A stretch of 64,000 nt of DNA from Mycolicibacterium peregrinum. Its GTDB lineage: Bacteria > Actinomycetota > Actinomycetes > Mycobacteriales > Mycobacteriaceae. The position numbers and the translations under genes are program-made. Position 1 is the stretch's first letter; every line of letters starts with the position of its first letter. The notes under the pieces are model-generated. The model made no database searches. It saw nothing but the letters and a program-made list of their open reading frames with translations, and was not told the DNA's origin. This document shows positions 8,118-16,704 of this stretch, one piece after another. The stretch spans positions 124,001-188,000 of the forward strand of contig NZ_LQPP01000025.1 of the NCBI RefSeq assembly GCF_002102345.1. Direction: 5' to 3'.

Positions 8118-9033
8118 AACCATCATCGCGGTGATCGTCACGCATCGACGTCGCGAACTGCTCACCAAATCCCTTGCCGCGGTTGTCAACCAGGACCGCA
8201 AACTCGATCACCTGATCGTGGTCGACAATGACAACGACGAGGAAGTACGCGAGCTGGTCCTGAGCCAGCCGATACCGGCGACGTATCTCGGTTCCCGCCG
8301 AAACCTCGGCGGCGCAGGCGGTTTCGCGCTGGGCATGCTGCATGCTCTGACCCAGGGCGCCGATTGGATCTGGCTGGCCGACGACGACGGCCGCCCTGCC
8401 GACAACACGGTGCTTTCCACCCTGCTGGCCTGTGCCGAGCAGTACAGCCTGGCCGAGGTCTCGCCCATGGTGTGCAACCTCGACGATCCGGAGCGCCTGG
8501 CGTTCCCGCTGCGCCGCGGGCTGGTGTGGCGTCGGCTGGTCAGCGAGTTACGCACCGAGGGCGAGGGCGCCCTGCTGCCGGGTATCGCCTCACTGTTCAA
8601 CGGTGCCCTGTTCCGGGCCGCCACAGTGGAGTCCGTCGGCGTTCCGGATCTGCGCCTGTTCGTCCGCGGCGACGAGGTCGAACTGCACCGGCGGCTGGTC
8701 CGCTCCGGCCTGCCGTTCGGAACCTGTTTGACCGCAAGCTATCTGCACCCGTGCGGGACTGACGAGTTCAAACCAATCCTGGGTGGCCGGATGCACACGC
8801 AATACCCGGACGACGAGACGAAGCGGTTCTTCACCTACCGCAACCGGGGCTACCTGCTGTCCCAGCCGGGTCTGCGCAAACTGCTGCCGCAGGAGTGGAT
8901 GCGGTTCGGCTGGTACTTTCTGGTATCCCGCCGCGACCCGGCGGGTCTGCGCGAATGGATCCGCCTGCGGCGGTTGGGCAGCAGCGAAAGGTTTTTTCGG
9001 GGCGGGCGAAGCGACGGGAGCAGTAACAGATGA
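8107..9033 (+). CDS. glfT1: Galactofuranosyltransferase GlfT1 (Rv3782)
   Basis: 308 residues, GT2 family, GT-A fold. Features are IIAVIVTHRRRELL at the N terminus, GGAGGFALGML, and the metal-binding DDD in WLADDDGRP. It adds the first Galf residues to the decaprenyl-PP-GlcNAc-Rha linker on the cytoplasmic face, before GlfT2 elongates the chain. I chose the GTG at 8107, which overlaps the end of wzt by 11 nt and gives the normal length; a longer frame from 8047 would overlap wzt by 71 nt. It overlaps wzm by 4 nt (ATGA), so wzt-glfT1-wzm should be translationally coupled. Confidence 0.94.
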   Translation: MEPETIIAVIVTHRRRELLTKSLAAVVNQDRKLDHLIVVDNDNDEEVRELVLSQPIPATYLGSRRNLGGAGGFALGMLHALTQGADWIWLADDDGRPADNTVLSTLLACAEQYSLAEVSPMVCNLDDPERLAFPLRRGLVWRRLVSELRTEGEGALLPGIASLFNGALFRAATVESVGVPDLRLFVRGDEVELHRRLVRSGLPFGTCLTASYLHPCGTDEFKPILGGRMHTQYPDDETKRFFTYRNRGYLLSQPGLRKLLPQEWMRFGWYFLVSRRDPAGLREWIRLRRLGSSERFFRGGRSDGSSNR

Positions 9034-9860
9034 CGTTCACCGACGCGGCGTCCGACTCCAAGACCATGGCCCGGGCCGTGCGCGACCTCTCCGACGGCTT
9101 CGGAAAGCGCGAGCTGTGGCTGCACCTCGGCTGGCAGGACATCAAGCAGCGCTACCGGCGCAGTGTGCTCGGTCCGTTCTGGATCACGATCGCCACCGGC
9201 ACCACCGCGGTGGCGATGGGCCTGCTGTACTCGAAGCTGTTCAAGCTGCCTCTCGAAGAGCACCTGCCCTACGTCACGCTCGGTTTGATCATCTGGAATC
9301 TGATCAACGCGTCGATCCTCGAAGGCTCCGAGGTGTTCATCGCCAATGAGGGCCTGATCAAACAACTTCCGACCCCGTTGTCGGTGCACGTCTACCGGTT
9401 GGTGTGGCGGCAGCTGATCCTGTTCGGCCACAACATCGTCATCTTCGTGATCATCGCGATCGTCTATCCGAAACCCTGGAAGTGGACCGACCTGGCGGTC
9501 ATCCCGGCGCTCGGCCTGATCGTGCTGAACTGCGTTTGGGTGTCGATCTGCTTCGGCATCCTCGCCACCCGCTACCGCGACATCGGTCCGCTGTTGGCCT
9601 CGGTGGTTCAGCTGCTGTTCTTCATGACTCCGATCATCTGGAACGAGTCGACGCTGCAGCAGCAGGGCGCCGGATCATGGGCGAAGATCGTCGAGATCAA
9701 TCCGCTGCTCCACTACCTGGACATCGTGCGAGCCCCCCTGTTGGGTGCCGATCAGGAGGCGCGGCACTGGATTGTGGTCCTGGTCCTGACGGCGATCGGC
9801 TGGGGCTTCGCGGCGATCGCCATGCGCCAGTACCGGGCACGCGTGCCGTACTGGGTGTAA
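9030..9860 (+). CDS. wzm: Galactan ABC exporter, membrane subunit (Wzm/RfbD-like, Rv3783)
   Basis: 276 residues, ABC-2 polysaccharide permease. A cytoplasmic N-terminal amphipathic segment containing WQDIKQRYRRSVLGPFW is the family hallmark. It precedes about six membrane helices between residues 50 and 265. It pairs with Wzt to move the lipid-linked galactan outward. The start is the ATG of the ATGA overlap with glfT1. It ends a five-gene plus-strand run; the next gene is on the opposite strand and ends 5 nt away. Confidence 0.94.
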   Translation: MTFTDAASDSKTMARAVRDLSDGFGKRELWLHLGWQDIKQRYRRSVLGPFWITIATGTTAVAMGLLYSKLFKLPLEEHLPYVTLGLIIWNLINASILEGSEVFIANEGLIKQLPTPLSVHVYRLVWRQLILFGHNIVIFVIIAIVYPKPWKWTDLAVIPALGLIVLNCVWVSICFGILATRYRDIGPLLASVVQLLFFMTPIIWNESTLQQQGAGSWAKIVEINPLLHYLDIVRAPLLGADQEARHWIVVLVLTAIGWGFAAIAMRQYRARVPYWV

Positions 9861-9865
9861 GACCG

Positions 9866-10285
9866 CTACATGTCCTCCGGTTCGGAGCCGAACACGAACC
9901 TGCGTCCGGAGATCTCCTTCGGGCGGATTCGGACGTAGCGACGTTTTGTAGTGGCAATCCAGGAGAGTAGCTGCCCGCTCTCGGCCTCGGCGATCTCCTC
10001 CGGCGTCTCGAGAAGCTGCGGTTCGCCCCGCACGATCACACTCCAGCCCCCGACGACGTTGTGCTCGTCGGCTTCGAACAGCACCCGGTCGTTCCACAGG
10101 GCGCTGATCAGCTTGGTGCCCTCGGCAGTCCGGAACAACACGGTGCGGCGCTGGACGACGAAGTTGACCGGGAAGATTTCGAGGCGGGTGCCGACCGTCG
10201 TGACCAGACGCCCAAGCGTCACGCTCGACAGCAACTGCCAGCACTCGTCTTCCCCGAGCACCGAAACCGGGCTCTGCGGCATCAT
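9866..10285 (-). CDS. Pyridoxamine-phosphate-oxidase-like flavin split-barrel protein
   Basis: 139 residues. The pattern CWQLLSSVTLGRLVTT, FPVNFVV, VLFRTAEGTKL, FEADEHNVVGGWSVIVRGE is typical of the PPOX / FMN- or F420-binding split-barrel family, which acts as a small cofactor-dependent reductase or cofactor-binding protein. The start is the ATG at 10285, 6 nt after TACGGT (10292-10297), so it is probably leaderless; a TTG at 10312 is possible. Nearby genes give no substrate clue, and the function stays open. Confidence 0.82.
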   Translation of the reverse strand: MMPQSPVSVLGEDECWQLLSSVTLGRLVTTVGTRLEIFPVNFVVQRRTVLFRTAEGTKLISALWNDRVLFEADEHNVVGGWSVIVRGEPQLLETPEEIAEAESGQLLSWIATTKRRYVRIRPKEISGRRFVFGSEPEDM

Positions 10286-10312
10286 GAGGCCACCGTAGCG
10301 CCGAAAAGACAA

Positions 10313-10353
10313 TCGGCGCGCCCGGCTCTTCGAAGAAGAAGCGGACGCGCCGA
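10313..10353 (-). terminator. Hairpin downstream of the porin gene
   Basis: The outer 8-bp stem TCGGCGCG (10313-10320) pairs with CGCGCCGA (10346-10353), and an inner 5-bp stem TCTTC/GAAGA (10327-10339) has a 3-nt loop. It lies 31 nt past the porin stop codon and has no U-tract, as is common for mycobacterial terminators. Confidence 0.6.
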
Positions 10354-10384
10354 CTGGCGGGATGACTACTGGACGTTCATATCC

Positions 10385-11032
10385 TTAATTCATGTTCCAG
10401 GGCTCGCCGTAGGTGGTGACGCTGTCACCGGTCGAGGCGATCAGCCGGGCGAACGGACGCAGCAACACACCACCGGCCGCACCGGTCACCGTGCCGTGCG
10501 CGTTGGACACCGCCACACCGCCGGCCGGACCCTTGACGTCCACCGAGAAGGTCGCGACTTCCTGGATACCCGGGCCGTTGCCCAGATCCGCGCTGATCGA
10601 CACACCCGGGAACAGGTTCGGCGTGATCACCGAGTTCAGACCGAAGGGCGGGCCGGTGATGTCACCATCGTCGATCAGGATGTTGGGGGTCGTGTAGGAG
10701 AAGTTGATCCCCACACCCAGCGACCAGGGGAAGCCGATCTGGTAGCCCAGCTCCAAGGTGCCCTCGAAGTCATCGGCAGCCGGTCCGGCGACGGTGTACT
10801 TGGCCCGGCCGGAATGGAACCATTCGCGGGTCAGCCGGTTGCGGTCCAGCGGGAACACACCATTGAGGAAGGTGTCCCACTGCTGAACCGTCAGGGTCCG
10901 ATCCTGACCATCGACCAGGCTCAGTTCATTGTCCAGACCCGCATGAGAAGTGGCCGTGCCTATGAAGAGGCCGGCAAAGACCCCTGCCATTGCGGTCACC
11001 AATGCGACCAGCATTCGACTGAATGCCAACAT
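10385..11032 (-). CDS. MspA-family outer-membrane porin
   Basis: 215 residues: a signal peptide of about 31 (cleavage after SHA) and a mature protein of about 184 starting GLDNELSLVDGQ. It is nearly identical by eye to M. smegmatis MspA, including LNGVFPLDRNRLTREWFHSG, the constriction-zone acidic motif IDDGDI, and the C terminus TYGEPWNMN. MspA forms an octameric beta-barrel in the mycolate outer membrane for uptake of small hydrophilic nutrients. The ATG has a strong AGGGAGA Shine-Dalgarno sequence. Slow growers such as M. tuberculosis lack this family, so it points to a rapid grower. Which Msp paralogue it is cannot be told from sequence alone. Confidence 0.97.
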   Translation of the reverse strand: MLAFSRMLVALVTAMAGVFAGLFIGTATSHAGLDNELSLVDGQDRTLTVQQWDTFLNGVFPLDRNRLTREWFHSGRAKYTVAGPAADDFEGTLELGYQIGFPWSLGVGINFSYTTPNILIDDGDITGPPFGLNSVITPNLFPGVSISADLGNGPGIQEVATFSVDVKGPAGGVAVSNAHGTVTGAAGGVLLRPFARLIASTGDSVTTYGEPWNMN

Positions 11033-11634
11033 GTTCTCCCTAGCTGTGTCGGTGATCCGGTTCGTTCTTCACCAACCAGGGTCCCCACCCCAGAGATACA
11101 TGGGCGATTCGCTACCCGATTAGGGCAGGTCACATCCGGTTCTCATGCCGTGCTCATGATTGGCAGGAGAAACGTAACCGGGCATTACCCGGGCGGCAAC
11201 GCCAACGGTTTCCGGCCGACGAGCAGACAAACCTTGGCACAAAGTTTGCTAGATCAGCAGCGGCACGCGTCACACCGTCGCTGTCCATTACCTGAGAGCG
11301 CGGGGCGCCGCGTTCGCCTGCGCCCGCCGCGAGAACACCGCGCCAAGTCCCCGCCATGGCACCGGAACTGCTATTTCACCATTTCCACAGAGGGCCGGGC
11401 AGTCAATCACGCTGAGCAGAAGGATTGCCGCCACCCTCGTCAATATCGCAACCCGGTCCGCCGACGGCCCCACGTTTGCGCTTGCTGTGTAAACGCCCCG
11501 TTACGCGCCGCCCAACGCCCGGATTAACTACGCCGGTCGAAGACCCTTCAGCGGCCTCGCAACCGTTATTCCTTTTTGTGGTTGACATCACACTTGCAGT
11601 GATGGAGAACGGGCCTTCCGGGGCCGCTCGGGGC
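11033..11634. promoter_or_regulatory. 602-bp intergenic region upstream of the porin gene
   Basis: I see no coding pattern here. It lies between the 3' end of the AhpD-like gene and the porin start, both on the minus strand. M. smegmatis mspA is known to have a promoter several hundred bases upstream and a long leader, so this is likely the porin promoter and leader. A TTGACA (11582-11587) and a palindrome ATCAC-N7-GTGAT (11587-11603) stand at the distal end. I could not fix a -10 for the porin. Confidence 0.4.
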
Positions 11635-12105
11635 TCATCGCCGAGGCGGAACCGCCTTCACCACCGCATTGATGCGGTTCCACGCATTTATCGTCACCGC
11701 CATGGAGATGACCTGACCCAGCTCGCGTTCGGTGAATGCCGCCGCCGCACGGGCGTAGACGGCGTCGGACACGGGCCCGTGGCTCAGATCGGTGACAGCC
11801 TCGGTCAACGCCAACGCCGCCTGCTCCTGCTCGGTGAACAGATCGCTCGCCTCTTCCCAGGCGGCGATCAGAGACAGCCGCTGCTCGGTCTCGCCGTTTT
11901 GGCGGGCGTCGTGGGTGTGCATGTCGAGGCAGAAGGCGCAGCGGTTCATCTGAGACGCGCGGATCTTGACCAGCTCGCCGATGGTGGGGTCGAGGTCTTT
12001 GGCGGCGGCGTTCGACAGCGTCATCATCGCGTCGTAGAGCCCGGGCGAGACCTTGTAGATCTTGAGGCGGTCGACGGTGGTGGCGGGCTCGAGTGTCTGT
12101 GTCAT
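11635..12105 (-). CDS. AhpD-like / carboxymuconolactone decarboxylase family protein
   Basis: 156 residues. The all-helical fold contains the redox motif CAFCLDMHTHDAR (CxxC...H), preceded by LVKIRASQMN and followed by RLSLIAAWEEA. Related proteins act as alkylhydroperoxidases, giving electrons for peroxide reduction. The ATG at 12105 is 7 nt after TAGCGT (12113-12118), a leaderless layout. It is divergent from a MocR regulator 49 bp away, the usual arrangement for a regulator and its target (inference). The true substrate is unknown. Confidence 0.88.
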   Translation of the reverse strand: MTQTLEPATTVDRLKIYKVSPGLYDAMMTLSNAAAKDLDPTIGELVKIRASQMNRCAFCLDMHTHDARQNGETEQRLSLIAAWEEASDLFTEQEQAALALTEAVTDLSHGPVSDAVYARAAAAFTERELGQVISMAVTINAWNRINAVVKAVPPRR

Positions 12106-12154
12106 GCCACCAACGCTAGCCTGGAAAGTACCGCCCAGATGGTTCAATATTGCG

Positions 12155-13564
12155 GTGACTTCATGGGCCAATCTGGGCCGCGATCTACACCTTGAGCTGC
12201 GTACCAAGATCGAGCCGGGCAGCCGGACCGCCCGCGAGCAGCTGATCACCGCACTTCGAGACGGAATCCGAACCGGTAGCTTGGGCGCCGGCACCCGACT
12301 GCCACCGTCACGCACGCTGGCCGCCGATCTGGGCCTGGCCCGCAACACCGTCGCCGAGGCCTACGCCGAATTGGTCGCCGAAGGCTGGCTGGGCTCGCGC
12401 CAGGGGGCGGGCACCTGGGTAGCGCGGACCACCGTCCCGCCGCGGGCACCGCGCCCGCGCCGCATCCCCTCGACCCCTCGGCACAATCTGATGCCCGGCT
12501 CTCCCGATGTGTCGCAGTTCCCACGGTCGGCCTGGTTGGCATCGGCCCGCCGGGCCATCACCGACGCACCCGTATCCGCGCTGCGAATGGGCGATCCGCG
12601 CGGGCCGCTGGAGCTGCGCGAGGCACTCACCGAATACCTGGGCCGGGTGCGGGGCGTGCGGACGACACCGGAGTCGGTCGTGATCTGCTCCGGAGTGCGC
12701 GACGGCGTCGACCTGATCGGGCGGGTCCTGGGCAGCGGCCGGCCCATCGCGGTAGAAGCCCACGGGCTGTTCATCTTTCGCGACGTGCTCGCGGCGCTGG
12801 GCGTGCCGACGATGCCGATCGGGGTCGACGAACACGGCGCGGTGATCGGCGATCTGGAGCCCCTCGACGTCTCGGCGGTACTACTTACTCCTGCGCATCA
12901 GAGTCCGTTCGGCATGGCGCTGCACCCGGCCCGCCGCACCGCGGTCATCGACTGGGCACAACGCACCAACGGATACGTGTTGGACGACGACTACGACGGC
13001 GAGTTCCGCTACGACCGTCAGCCCGTCGGCGCCCTGCAGTCCTTGAACCCCGAACAGGTCGTCTACCTGGGCTCGGCCAGTAAGAGCATGGCGCAGGTGA
13101 TGCGCGTCGGCTGGATGGTGCTGCCCGAGGCGTTGATCGATCCGGTGATCGCCGCCGCCGGCGGCGCGCAGTACCACGTCGACGCCCTCACCGCGCTGAC
13201 GCTGGCCGACTTCATCCGCAGCGGCGGCTACGACCGGCACATCCGCCGGATGCGCAACCGCTATCGGCAACGACGCGACACCCTTGTGGCCGCACTCGCC
13301 GGGTTCGACCTCGGCATCGGCGGACTGGCGGCCGGAGTCAACATGCTGCTCACGCTGCCCGACGGCGCCGAACCCGAGGTGCTGCGCCGGGCCGGGGAGG
13401 CCGGCATCGCCTTGAACGGGCTGTCGCTCATGCGTCATCCCCTGGCCGGACCCGACACCCCCGACCCCGACGGGGTGATCATCGGATTCGGGGCGCCCGC
13501 CGAGCATGCCTTCGGACCTGCAGTCGACGCGTTGTGCGGCGTGCTTGCAGCTGCGTTGCGTTAG
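12155..13564 (+). CDS. MocR/PdxR-family regulator (GntR HTH fused to aminotransferase domain)
   Basis: 469 residues. The N-terminal GntR winged helix (about 15-80) contains LPPSRTLAADLGLARNTVAE; a linker follows; then a fold-type I aminotransferase-like domain (about 110-465) with DDDYDGEFRYD and the PLP-lysine motif GSASKS. MocR proteins sense PLP or amino-acid derivatives, and some activate pdxST. No pdx gene is nearby; the divergent AhpD-like gene is the likely target. I chose the GTG at 12155 because it fits the family N terminus; an upstream in-frame start would overlap the divergent gene. It ends tail-to-tail with the TRIC-like gene, overlapping by 4 nt. Confidence 0.9.
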   Translation: MTSWANLGRDLHLELRTKIEPGSRTAREQLITALRDGIRTGSLGAGTRLPPSRTLAADLGLARNTVAEAYAELVAEGWLGSRQGAGTWVARTTVPPRAPRPRRIPSTPRHNLMPGSPDVSQFPRSAWLASARRAITDAPVSALRMGDPRGPLELREALTEYLGRVRGVRTTPESVVICSGVRDGVDLIGRVLGSGRPIAVEAHGLFIFRDVLAALGVPTMPIGVDEHGAVIGDLEPLDVSAVLLTPAHQSPFGMALHPARRTAVIDWAQRTNGYVLDDDYDGEFRYDRQPVGALQSLNPEQVVYLGSASKSMAQVMRVGWMVLPEALIDPVIAAAGGAQYHVDALTALTLADFIRSGGYDRHIRRMRNRYRQRRDTLVAALAGFDLGIGGLAAGVNMLLTLPDGAEPEVLRRAGEAGIALNGLSLMRHPLAGPDTPDPDGVIIGFGAPAEHAFGPAVDALCGVLAAALR

Positions 13565-14187
13565 GAATCCTCGCCGGCGATCAGGTCTGCCGGCCCGGTG
13601 GGCAGCCGCCACCCGAAGATCAATCCGGCCAGCCGAAGCGTCGTCGCCAACACCGAGCCCACCACCAGGCCGACCCACTGCGGTCCGAAATAGTCGATGA
13701 CGGCGTAGGCCGTCGCACCGATCAACGCGGGCACGGCATAGAGATCGGCAGGCCGCATCAACATCGGAATCTCGCGAACCAACACGTCGCGGATGATGCC
13801 GCCGCCGATGGCGGTGGTCATGCCGATCAGCACTGCCGCGAACCAGCTGGCCCCGTGGTCCACGGCGAACGCCGCGCCCGAGGTCGCGAAGAAACCCATG
13901 CCGATCGCATCCAGCGGCAACACGATGTGGTTGAACCGGATGAGGTACTTCGCGGTGAGGGTGGCCACAAGCGTCGCCGCCAGCGCCACGGTGATGTTCG
14001 GCCAGTGCTGAATGGAGACGGGCGGATGGACGCCGAGGAAGACGTCACGGATCACCCCGCCACTCACGCCGGTCAGGACGCCCAGGGCCGCAATCCCGAA
14101 CAGATCGAAGCCCTTGCGGATCGCCACCATGACCCCCGACGACGCGAACACCGCGATCCCGAGGTCGTTGAGCACCGTCTGCAACAC
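13561..14187 (-). CDS. TRIC-family cation channel-like membrane protein (UPF0126/YadS)
   Basis: 208 residues with two homologous three-helix halves and a seventh helix. Each half holds the conserved glycine-rich turn: GVSGGVIRDVF in the first and AIGGGIIRDVL in the second. Prokaryotic TRIC homologues form trimeric monovalent-cation channels; the in vivo role of mycobacterial members is not established to my knowledge. The start is GTG at 14187, 6 nt after TAACGT, giving a leaderless transcript. Confidence 0.88.
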   Translation of the reverse strand: MLQTVLNDLGIAVFASSGVMVAIRKGFDLFGIAALGVLTGVSGGVIRDVFLGVHPPVSIQHWPNITVALAATLVATLTAKYLIRFNHIVLPLDAIGMGFFATSGAAFAVDHGASWFAAVLIGMTTAIGGGIIRDVLVREIPMLMRPADLYAVPALIGATAYAVIDYFGPQWVGLVVGSVLATTLRLAGLIFGWRLPTGPADLIAGEDS

Positions 14188-14220
14188 GACTGAACGTTAG
14201 GCCCTCGCTAAGCTGCCCGG
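14188..14220. promoter_or_regulatory. Compact back-to-back leaderless promoters, TRIC-like / gtrA-like genes
   Basis: The divergent starts are 33 bp apart. Minus strand: TAACGT (14194-14199), then 6 nt, then GTG. Plus strand: TAAGCT (14209-14214), then 6 nt, then GTG. The two -10 hexamers are only 9 bp apart, so two polymerases could not occupy the site together and any -35 contacts would lie in the opposite promoter or gene. Confidence 0.55.
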
Positions 14221-14658
14221 GTGGCCGAACCTGTCATGTCGCCGACTCTTGACCTCAAAACGCAGGCTTTCCGGTTCCTCGTTACCGGCGGACTGGCCGC
14301 GATCGTGGACTTCGGCCTGTACGTCATCTTTCTTCGGCTGTTCGCCGCGGTCTGGCACGTCGACGAGGACATCCGGGTCAACGTCGCCAAGACCATCAGC
14401 TTCATCGCCGGAACCACCACGGCCTACCTGATCAACCGGCGCTGGACCTTCCAGGCGCCGCCCAGCAGGGCCCGGTTCATCGCAGTCTGCGTTCTCTACG
14501 CACTCACCTATGCGGTGCAGGTGGGCATCAACTTCGTGTTCTACATGCAGTTCGAGAACCAGCCCTGGCGAGTGCCGGTGGCTTTCGTCATCGCCCAGGG
14601 CACCGCGACGGTGATCAACTTCATCGTGCAACGTGCGGTGATCTTCAAACTGCACTGA
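14221..14658 (+). CDS. GtrA-family membrane protein (Rv3789 homologue)
   Basis: 145 residues with four transmembrane helices typical of GtrA: FRFLVTGGLAAIVDFGLYV, the helix ending TTTAYLINRRWTF, then two more, the last ending VIFKL. GtrA proteins were first proposed to flip polyprenyl-linked sugars. Rv3789 was suggested either to flip decaprenyl-phosphoryl-arabinose or to help recruit arabinogalactan enzymes; this is not settled. It precedes dprE1 as in M. tuberculosis. The start is GTG at 14221 with a leaderless -10. Confidence 0.9.
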   Translation: MAEPVMSPTLDLKTQAFRFLVTGGLAAIVDFGLYVIFLRLFAAVWHVDEDIRVNVAKTISFIAGTTTAYLINRRWTFQAPPSRARFIAVCVLYALTYAVQVGINFVFYMQFENQPWRVPVAFVIAQGTATVINFIVQRAVIFKLH

Positions 14659-14767
14659 GTTGGCATCGCCTCCACGAAAGTGACGCCAGGGTTGTTCTGC
14701 GCACTGATCTGACAACCATCACGTCACACTCGGTGTTCAGTCGGACCGGTCGGTGGCTACTGACGGG

Positions 14768-14773
14768 TACTCT
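14768..14773 (+). promoter_or_regulatory. Candidate -10 element of dprE1
   Basis: TACTCT fits TANNNT and stands 8 nt before the dprE1 ATG, allowing a leaderless mRNA. The 123-bp gap from the gtrA-like gene leaves room for a separate promoter. No good -35 is visible. Confidence 0.4.
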
Positions 14774-14781
14774 CCTTAGCG

Positions 14782-16164
14782 ATGTCGACTACCGATTTGC
14801 CGACCACTCCCAAGCGCCTGACAGGCTGGGGCCGGACCGCACCGACCGTGGCACAGGTGCTCTCTACCAGCGATCCCGAGATCATCGTCAAGGCTGTGAC
14901 CAGGGCCGCCGAGGAGAAGGGCCGGGGCGTGATCGCCCGCGGCCTGGGCCGCTCGTACGGCGACAACGCGCAGAACGGCGGCGGGCTCGTCATCGACATG
15001 TCCGCGCTGAACCAGATTCACTCGATCGATGCCGGTTCACGGCTGGTCGACGTGGACGGCGGGGTGAACCTCGACCAATTGATGCGGGCCGCACTGCCCC
15101 ATGGTCTGTGGGTTCCGGTGCTGCCGGGTACCCGTCAGGTCACCATCGGCGGCGCCATCGGTTGTGACATCCACGGCAAGAACCACCACAGCGCAGGCAG
15201 CTTCGGCAACCACGTGCGCTCGATCGACCTGCTGACCGCGAGTGGCGAGATCCGCAAGCTCACGCCGGACGGCCCCGAAGCCGAGCTGTTCTGGGCGACG
15301 GTGGGCGGAAACGGCCTGACGGGCATCGTGCTGCGAGCCACCATCGAGATGACCCCCACGGAGACCGCGTATTTCATCGCCGACGGCGATGTCACCCACG
15401 GTCTCGACGAGACCATCGAGTTCCACAGCGACGGCACCGAGGACAACTACACCTACTCGTCGGCCTGGTTCGATGCCATGAGCGCCCCGCCCAAGCTGGG
15501 GCGCGCGGTGATCTCCCGCGGCTCGCTGGCGAAACTGGACCAACTGCCTGCCAATCTGCAGCGCGATCCCCTGAAATTCGATGCGCCGCAGTACTTCACC
15601 GCGCCCGACGTCTTCCCCAACGGTCTGGGCAACAAGCTCATCTTCGGTGCGATGACCGAGGTGTGGTACCGGTTGGGCAAGACCTACCGGGGTAAGGCGC
15701 AGAACCTGACGCAGTTCTACCACCCGTTGGACATGGTCGGGGAATGGAACCGCGCCTACGGTTCGAGCGGATTCACCCAGTACCAGTTCGTGGTGCCCAC
15801 CGAGGCCGTCGACGAGTTCAAGCGCATCATGATCGACATCCAGCGGTCCGGGCACTACTCGTTCCTCAATGTGTTCAAGCTGTTCGGTCCGGGCAACCAG
15901 GCACCACTGAGCTTCCCGATCCCCGGGTGGAACGTCTGCGTCGACTTCCAGATCAAAGCCGGCCTCAGCGAGTTCCTCACCGAACTCGACCAGCGCGTAA
16001 TGGAATTCGGCGGCCGGCTCTACACCGCCAAGGATTCGCGGACCACGGCGAAGACGTTCCACGCCATGTACCCGCGCATCGAAGAGTGGCTGGCGGTGCG
16101 ACGCAAGGTCGATCCTGACGGCTTGTTCGTCTCCGACATGGCACGGCGCCTGGAGCTCGTCTAG
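14782..16164 (+). CDS. dprE1: Decaprenylphosphoryl-ribose 2-oxidase DprE1 (Rv3790)
   Basis: 460 residues. FAD-binding PCMH-type N-terminal domain ([35 protein letters not shown]) and a C-terminal substrate domain. It oxidises the 2-OH of decaprenylphosphoryl-ribose to the keto form, which DprE2 then reduces to the arabinose donor, on the outer side of the membrane. The benzothiazinone-target cysteine is present as Cys386 in [13 protein letters not shown] (Cys387 in M. tuberculosis), so the enzyme should be covalently inhibitable. Its partner dprE2 is not next to it but 6.2 kb downstream, with unrelated genes between. Confidence 0.98.
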   Translation: MSTTDLPTTPKRLTGWGRTAPTVAQVLSTSDPEIIVKAVTRAAEEKGRGVIARGLGRSYGDNAQNGGGLVIDMSALNQIHSIDAGSRLVDVDGGVNLDQLMRAALPHGLWVPVLPGTRQVTIGGAIGCDIHGKNHHSAGSFGNHVRSIDLLTASGEIRKLTPDGPEAELFWATVGGNGLTGIVLRATIEMTPTETAYFIADGDVTHGLDETIEFHSDGTEDNYTYSSAWFDAMSAPPKLGRAVISRGSLAKLDQLPANLQRDPLKFDAPQYFTAPDVFPNGLGNKLIFGAMTEVWYRLGKTYRGKAQNLTQFYHPLDMVGEWNRAYGSSGFTQYQFVVPTEAVDEFKRIMIDIQRSGHYSFLNVFKLFGPGNQAPLSFPIPGWNVCVDFQIKAGLSEFLTELDQRVMEFGGRLYTAKDSRTTAKTFHAMYPRIEEWLAVRRKVDPDGLFVSDMARRLELV

Positions 16165-16191
16165 CTCCTCGGCGTTCCCCTCGGATTGGCG

Positions 16192-16232
16192 AGAATTTTA
16201 TTCTTGACTAATTCCAGAAAACGGGCCAGACT
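16192..16232 (+). promoter_or_regulatory. furA promoter with overlapping AT-rich palindrome (FurA operator candidate)
   Basis: The palindrome AGAAT-TTT-ATTCT (16192-16204) runs into a -35 TTGACT (16204-16209); after 17 bp comes a -10-like CAGACT (16227-16232), and the furA GTG begins 8 nt later. The AT-rich block stands out in this GC-rich DNA. In mycobacteria furA is known to be autoregulated through an AT-rich site just upstream and to have a leaderless transcript, which fits. Confidence 0.7.
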
Positions 16233-16239
16233 CGGTCCC

Positions 16240-16671
16240 GTGGCGACAACCGCGGACTTCCAGCAGATGCTGAGAAGCGCCGACATGCGTGTGACCCGCC
16301 CCCGAGTGGCGGTGCTGCATGCAGTCCATGCGCACCCGCACGCCGACACGGAAACGATCATCCGATCGGTGCGTGAAGACCTGCCCGACGTCTCCCACCA
16401 AGCCGTGTACGACTCGTTACATGCGCTGACCGCAGCAGCACTGGTGCGGCGCATCCAACCATCCGGTTCAGTCGCGCGATACGAATCACGTATCGGCGAC
16501 AACCATCACCACGTCGTGTGCCGATCGTGTGGCGCAATCGCCGACGTGGACTGCGCGGCCGGGTCTGCCCCATGCCTGACCGCGTCACACGACCACGGTT
16601 TCGAGATCGATGAAGCCGAGGTCATCTATTGGGGTACTTGCCCCGAATGTTCCACTGCCCCAACTAGATAA
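16240..16671 (+). CDS. furA: Ferric-uptake-type regulator FurA, repressor of katG
   Basis: 143 residues. The N-terminal winged helix contains MRVTRPRVAVLHAVHAHPHA and VSHQAVYDSLHAL. The C-terminal metal-binding dimer domain contains NHHHVVCRSCGAIADVDC and a final CPEC, giving two Cys pairs. It matches mycobacterial FurA, which senses oxidative stress and metal and represses its own operon with katG. I chose the GTG at 16240 (VATTADFQQML), which coincides with the predicted +1; a start at 16186 would fall inside the promoter elements. katG follows after 33 nt. Confidence 0.93.
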   Translation: MATTADFQQMLRSADMRVTRPRVAVLHAVHAHPHADTETIIRSVREDLPDVSHQAVYDSLHALTAAALVRRIQPSGSVARYESRIGDNHHHVVCRSCGAIADVDCAAGSAPCLTASHDHGFEIDEAEVIYWGTCPECSTAPTR

Positions 16672-16704
16672 CCCTTAACCCGCCAGCCCCGGAAAGGATT
16701 TGTC

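Noticed and set aside
11582..11610. TTGACA plus palindrome as a plus-strand promoter
   Set aside because: No TANNNT lies at 16-18 bp and no plus-strand gene follows; the next gene on the right is on the minus strand. Kept only as a note in the intergenic entry.
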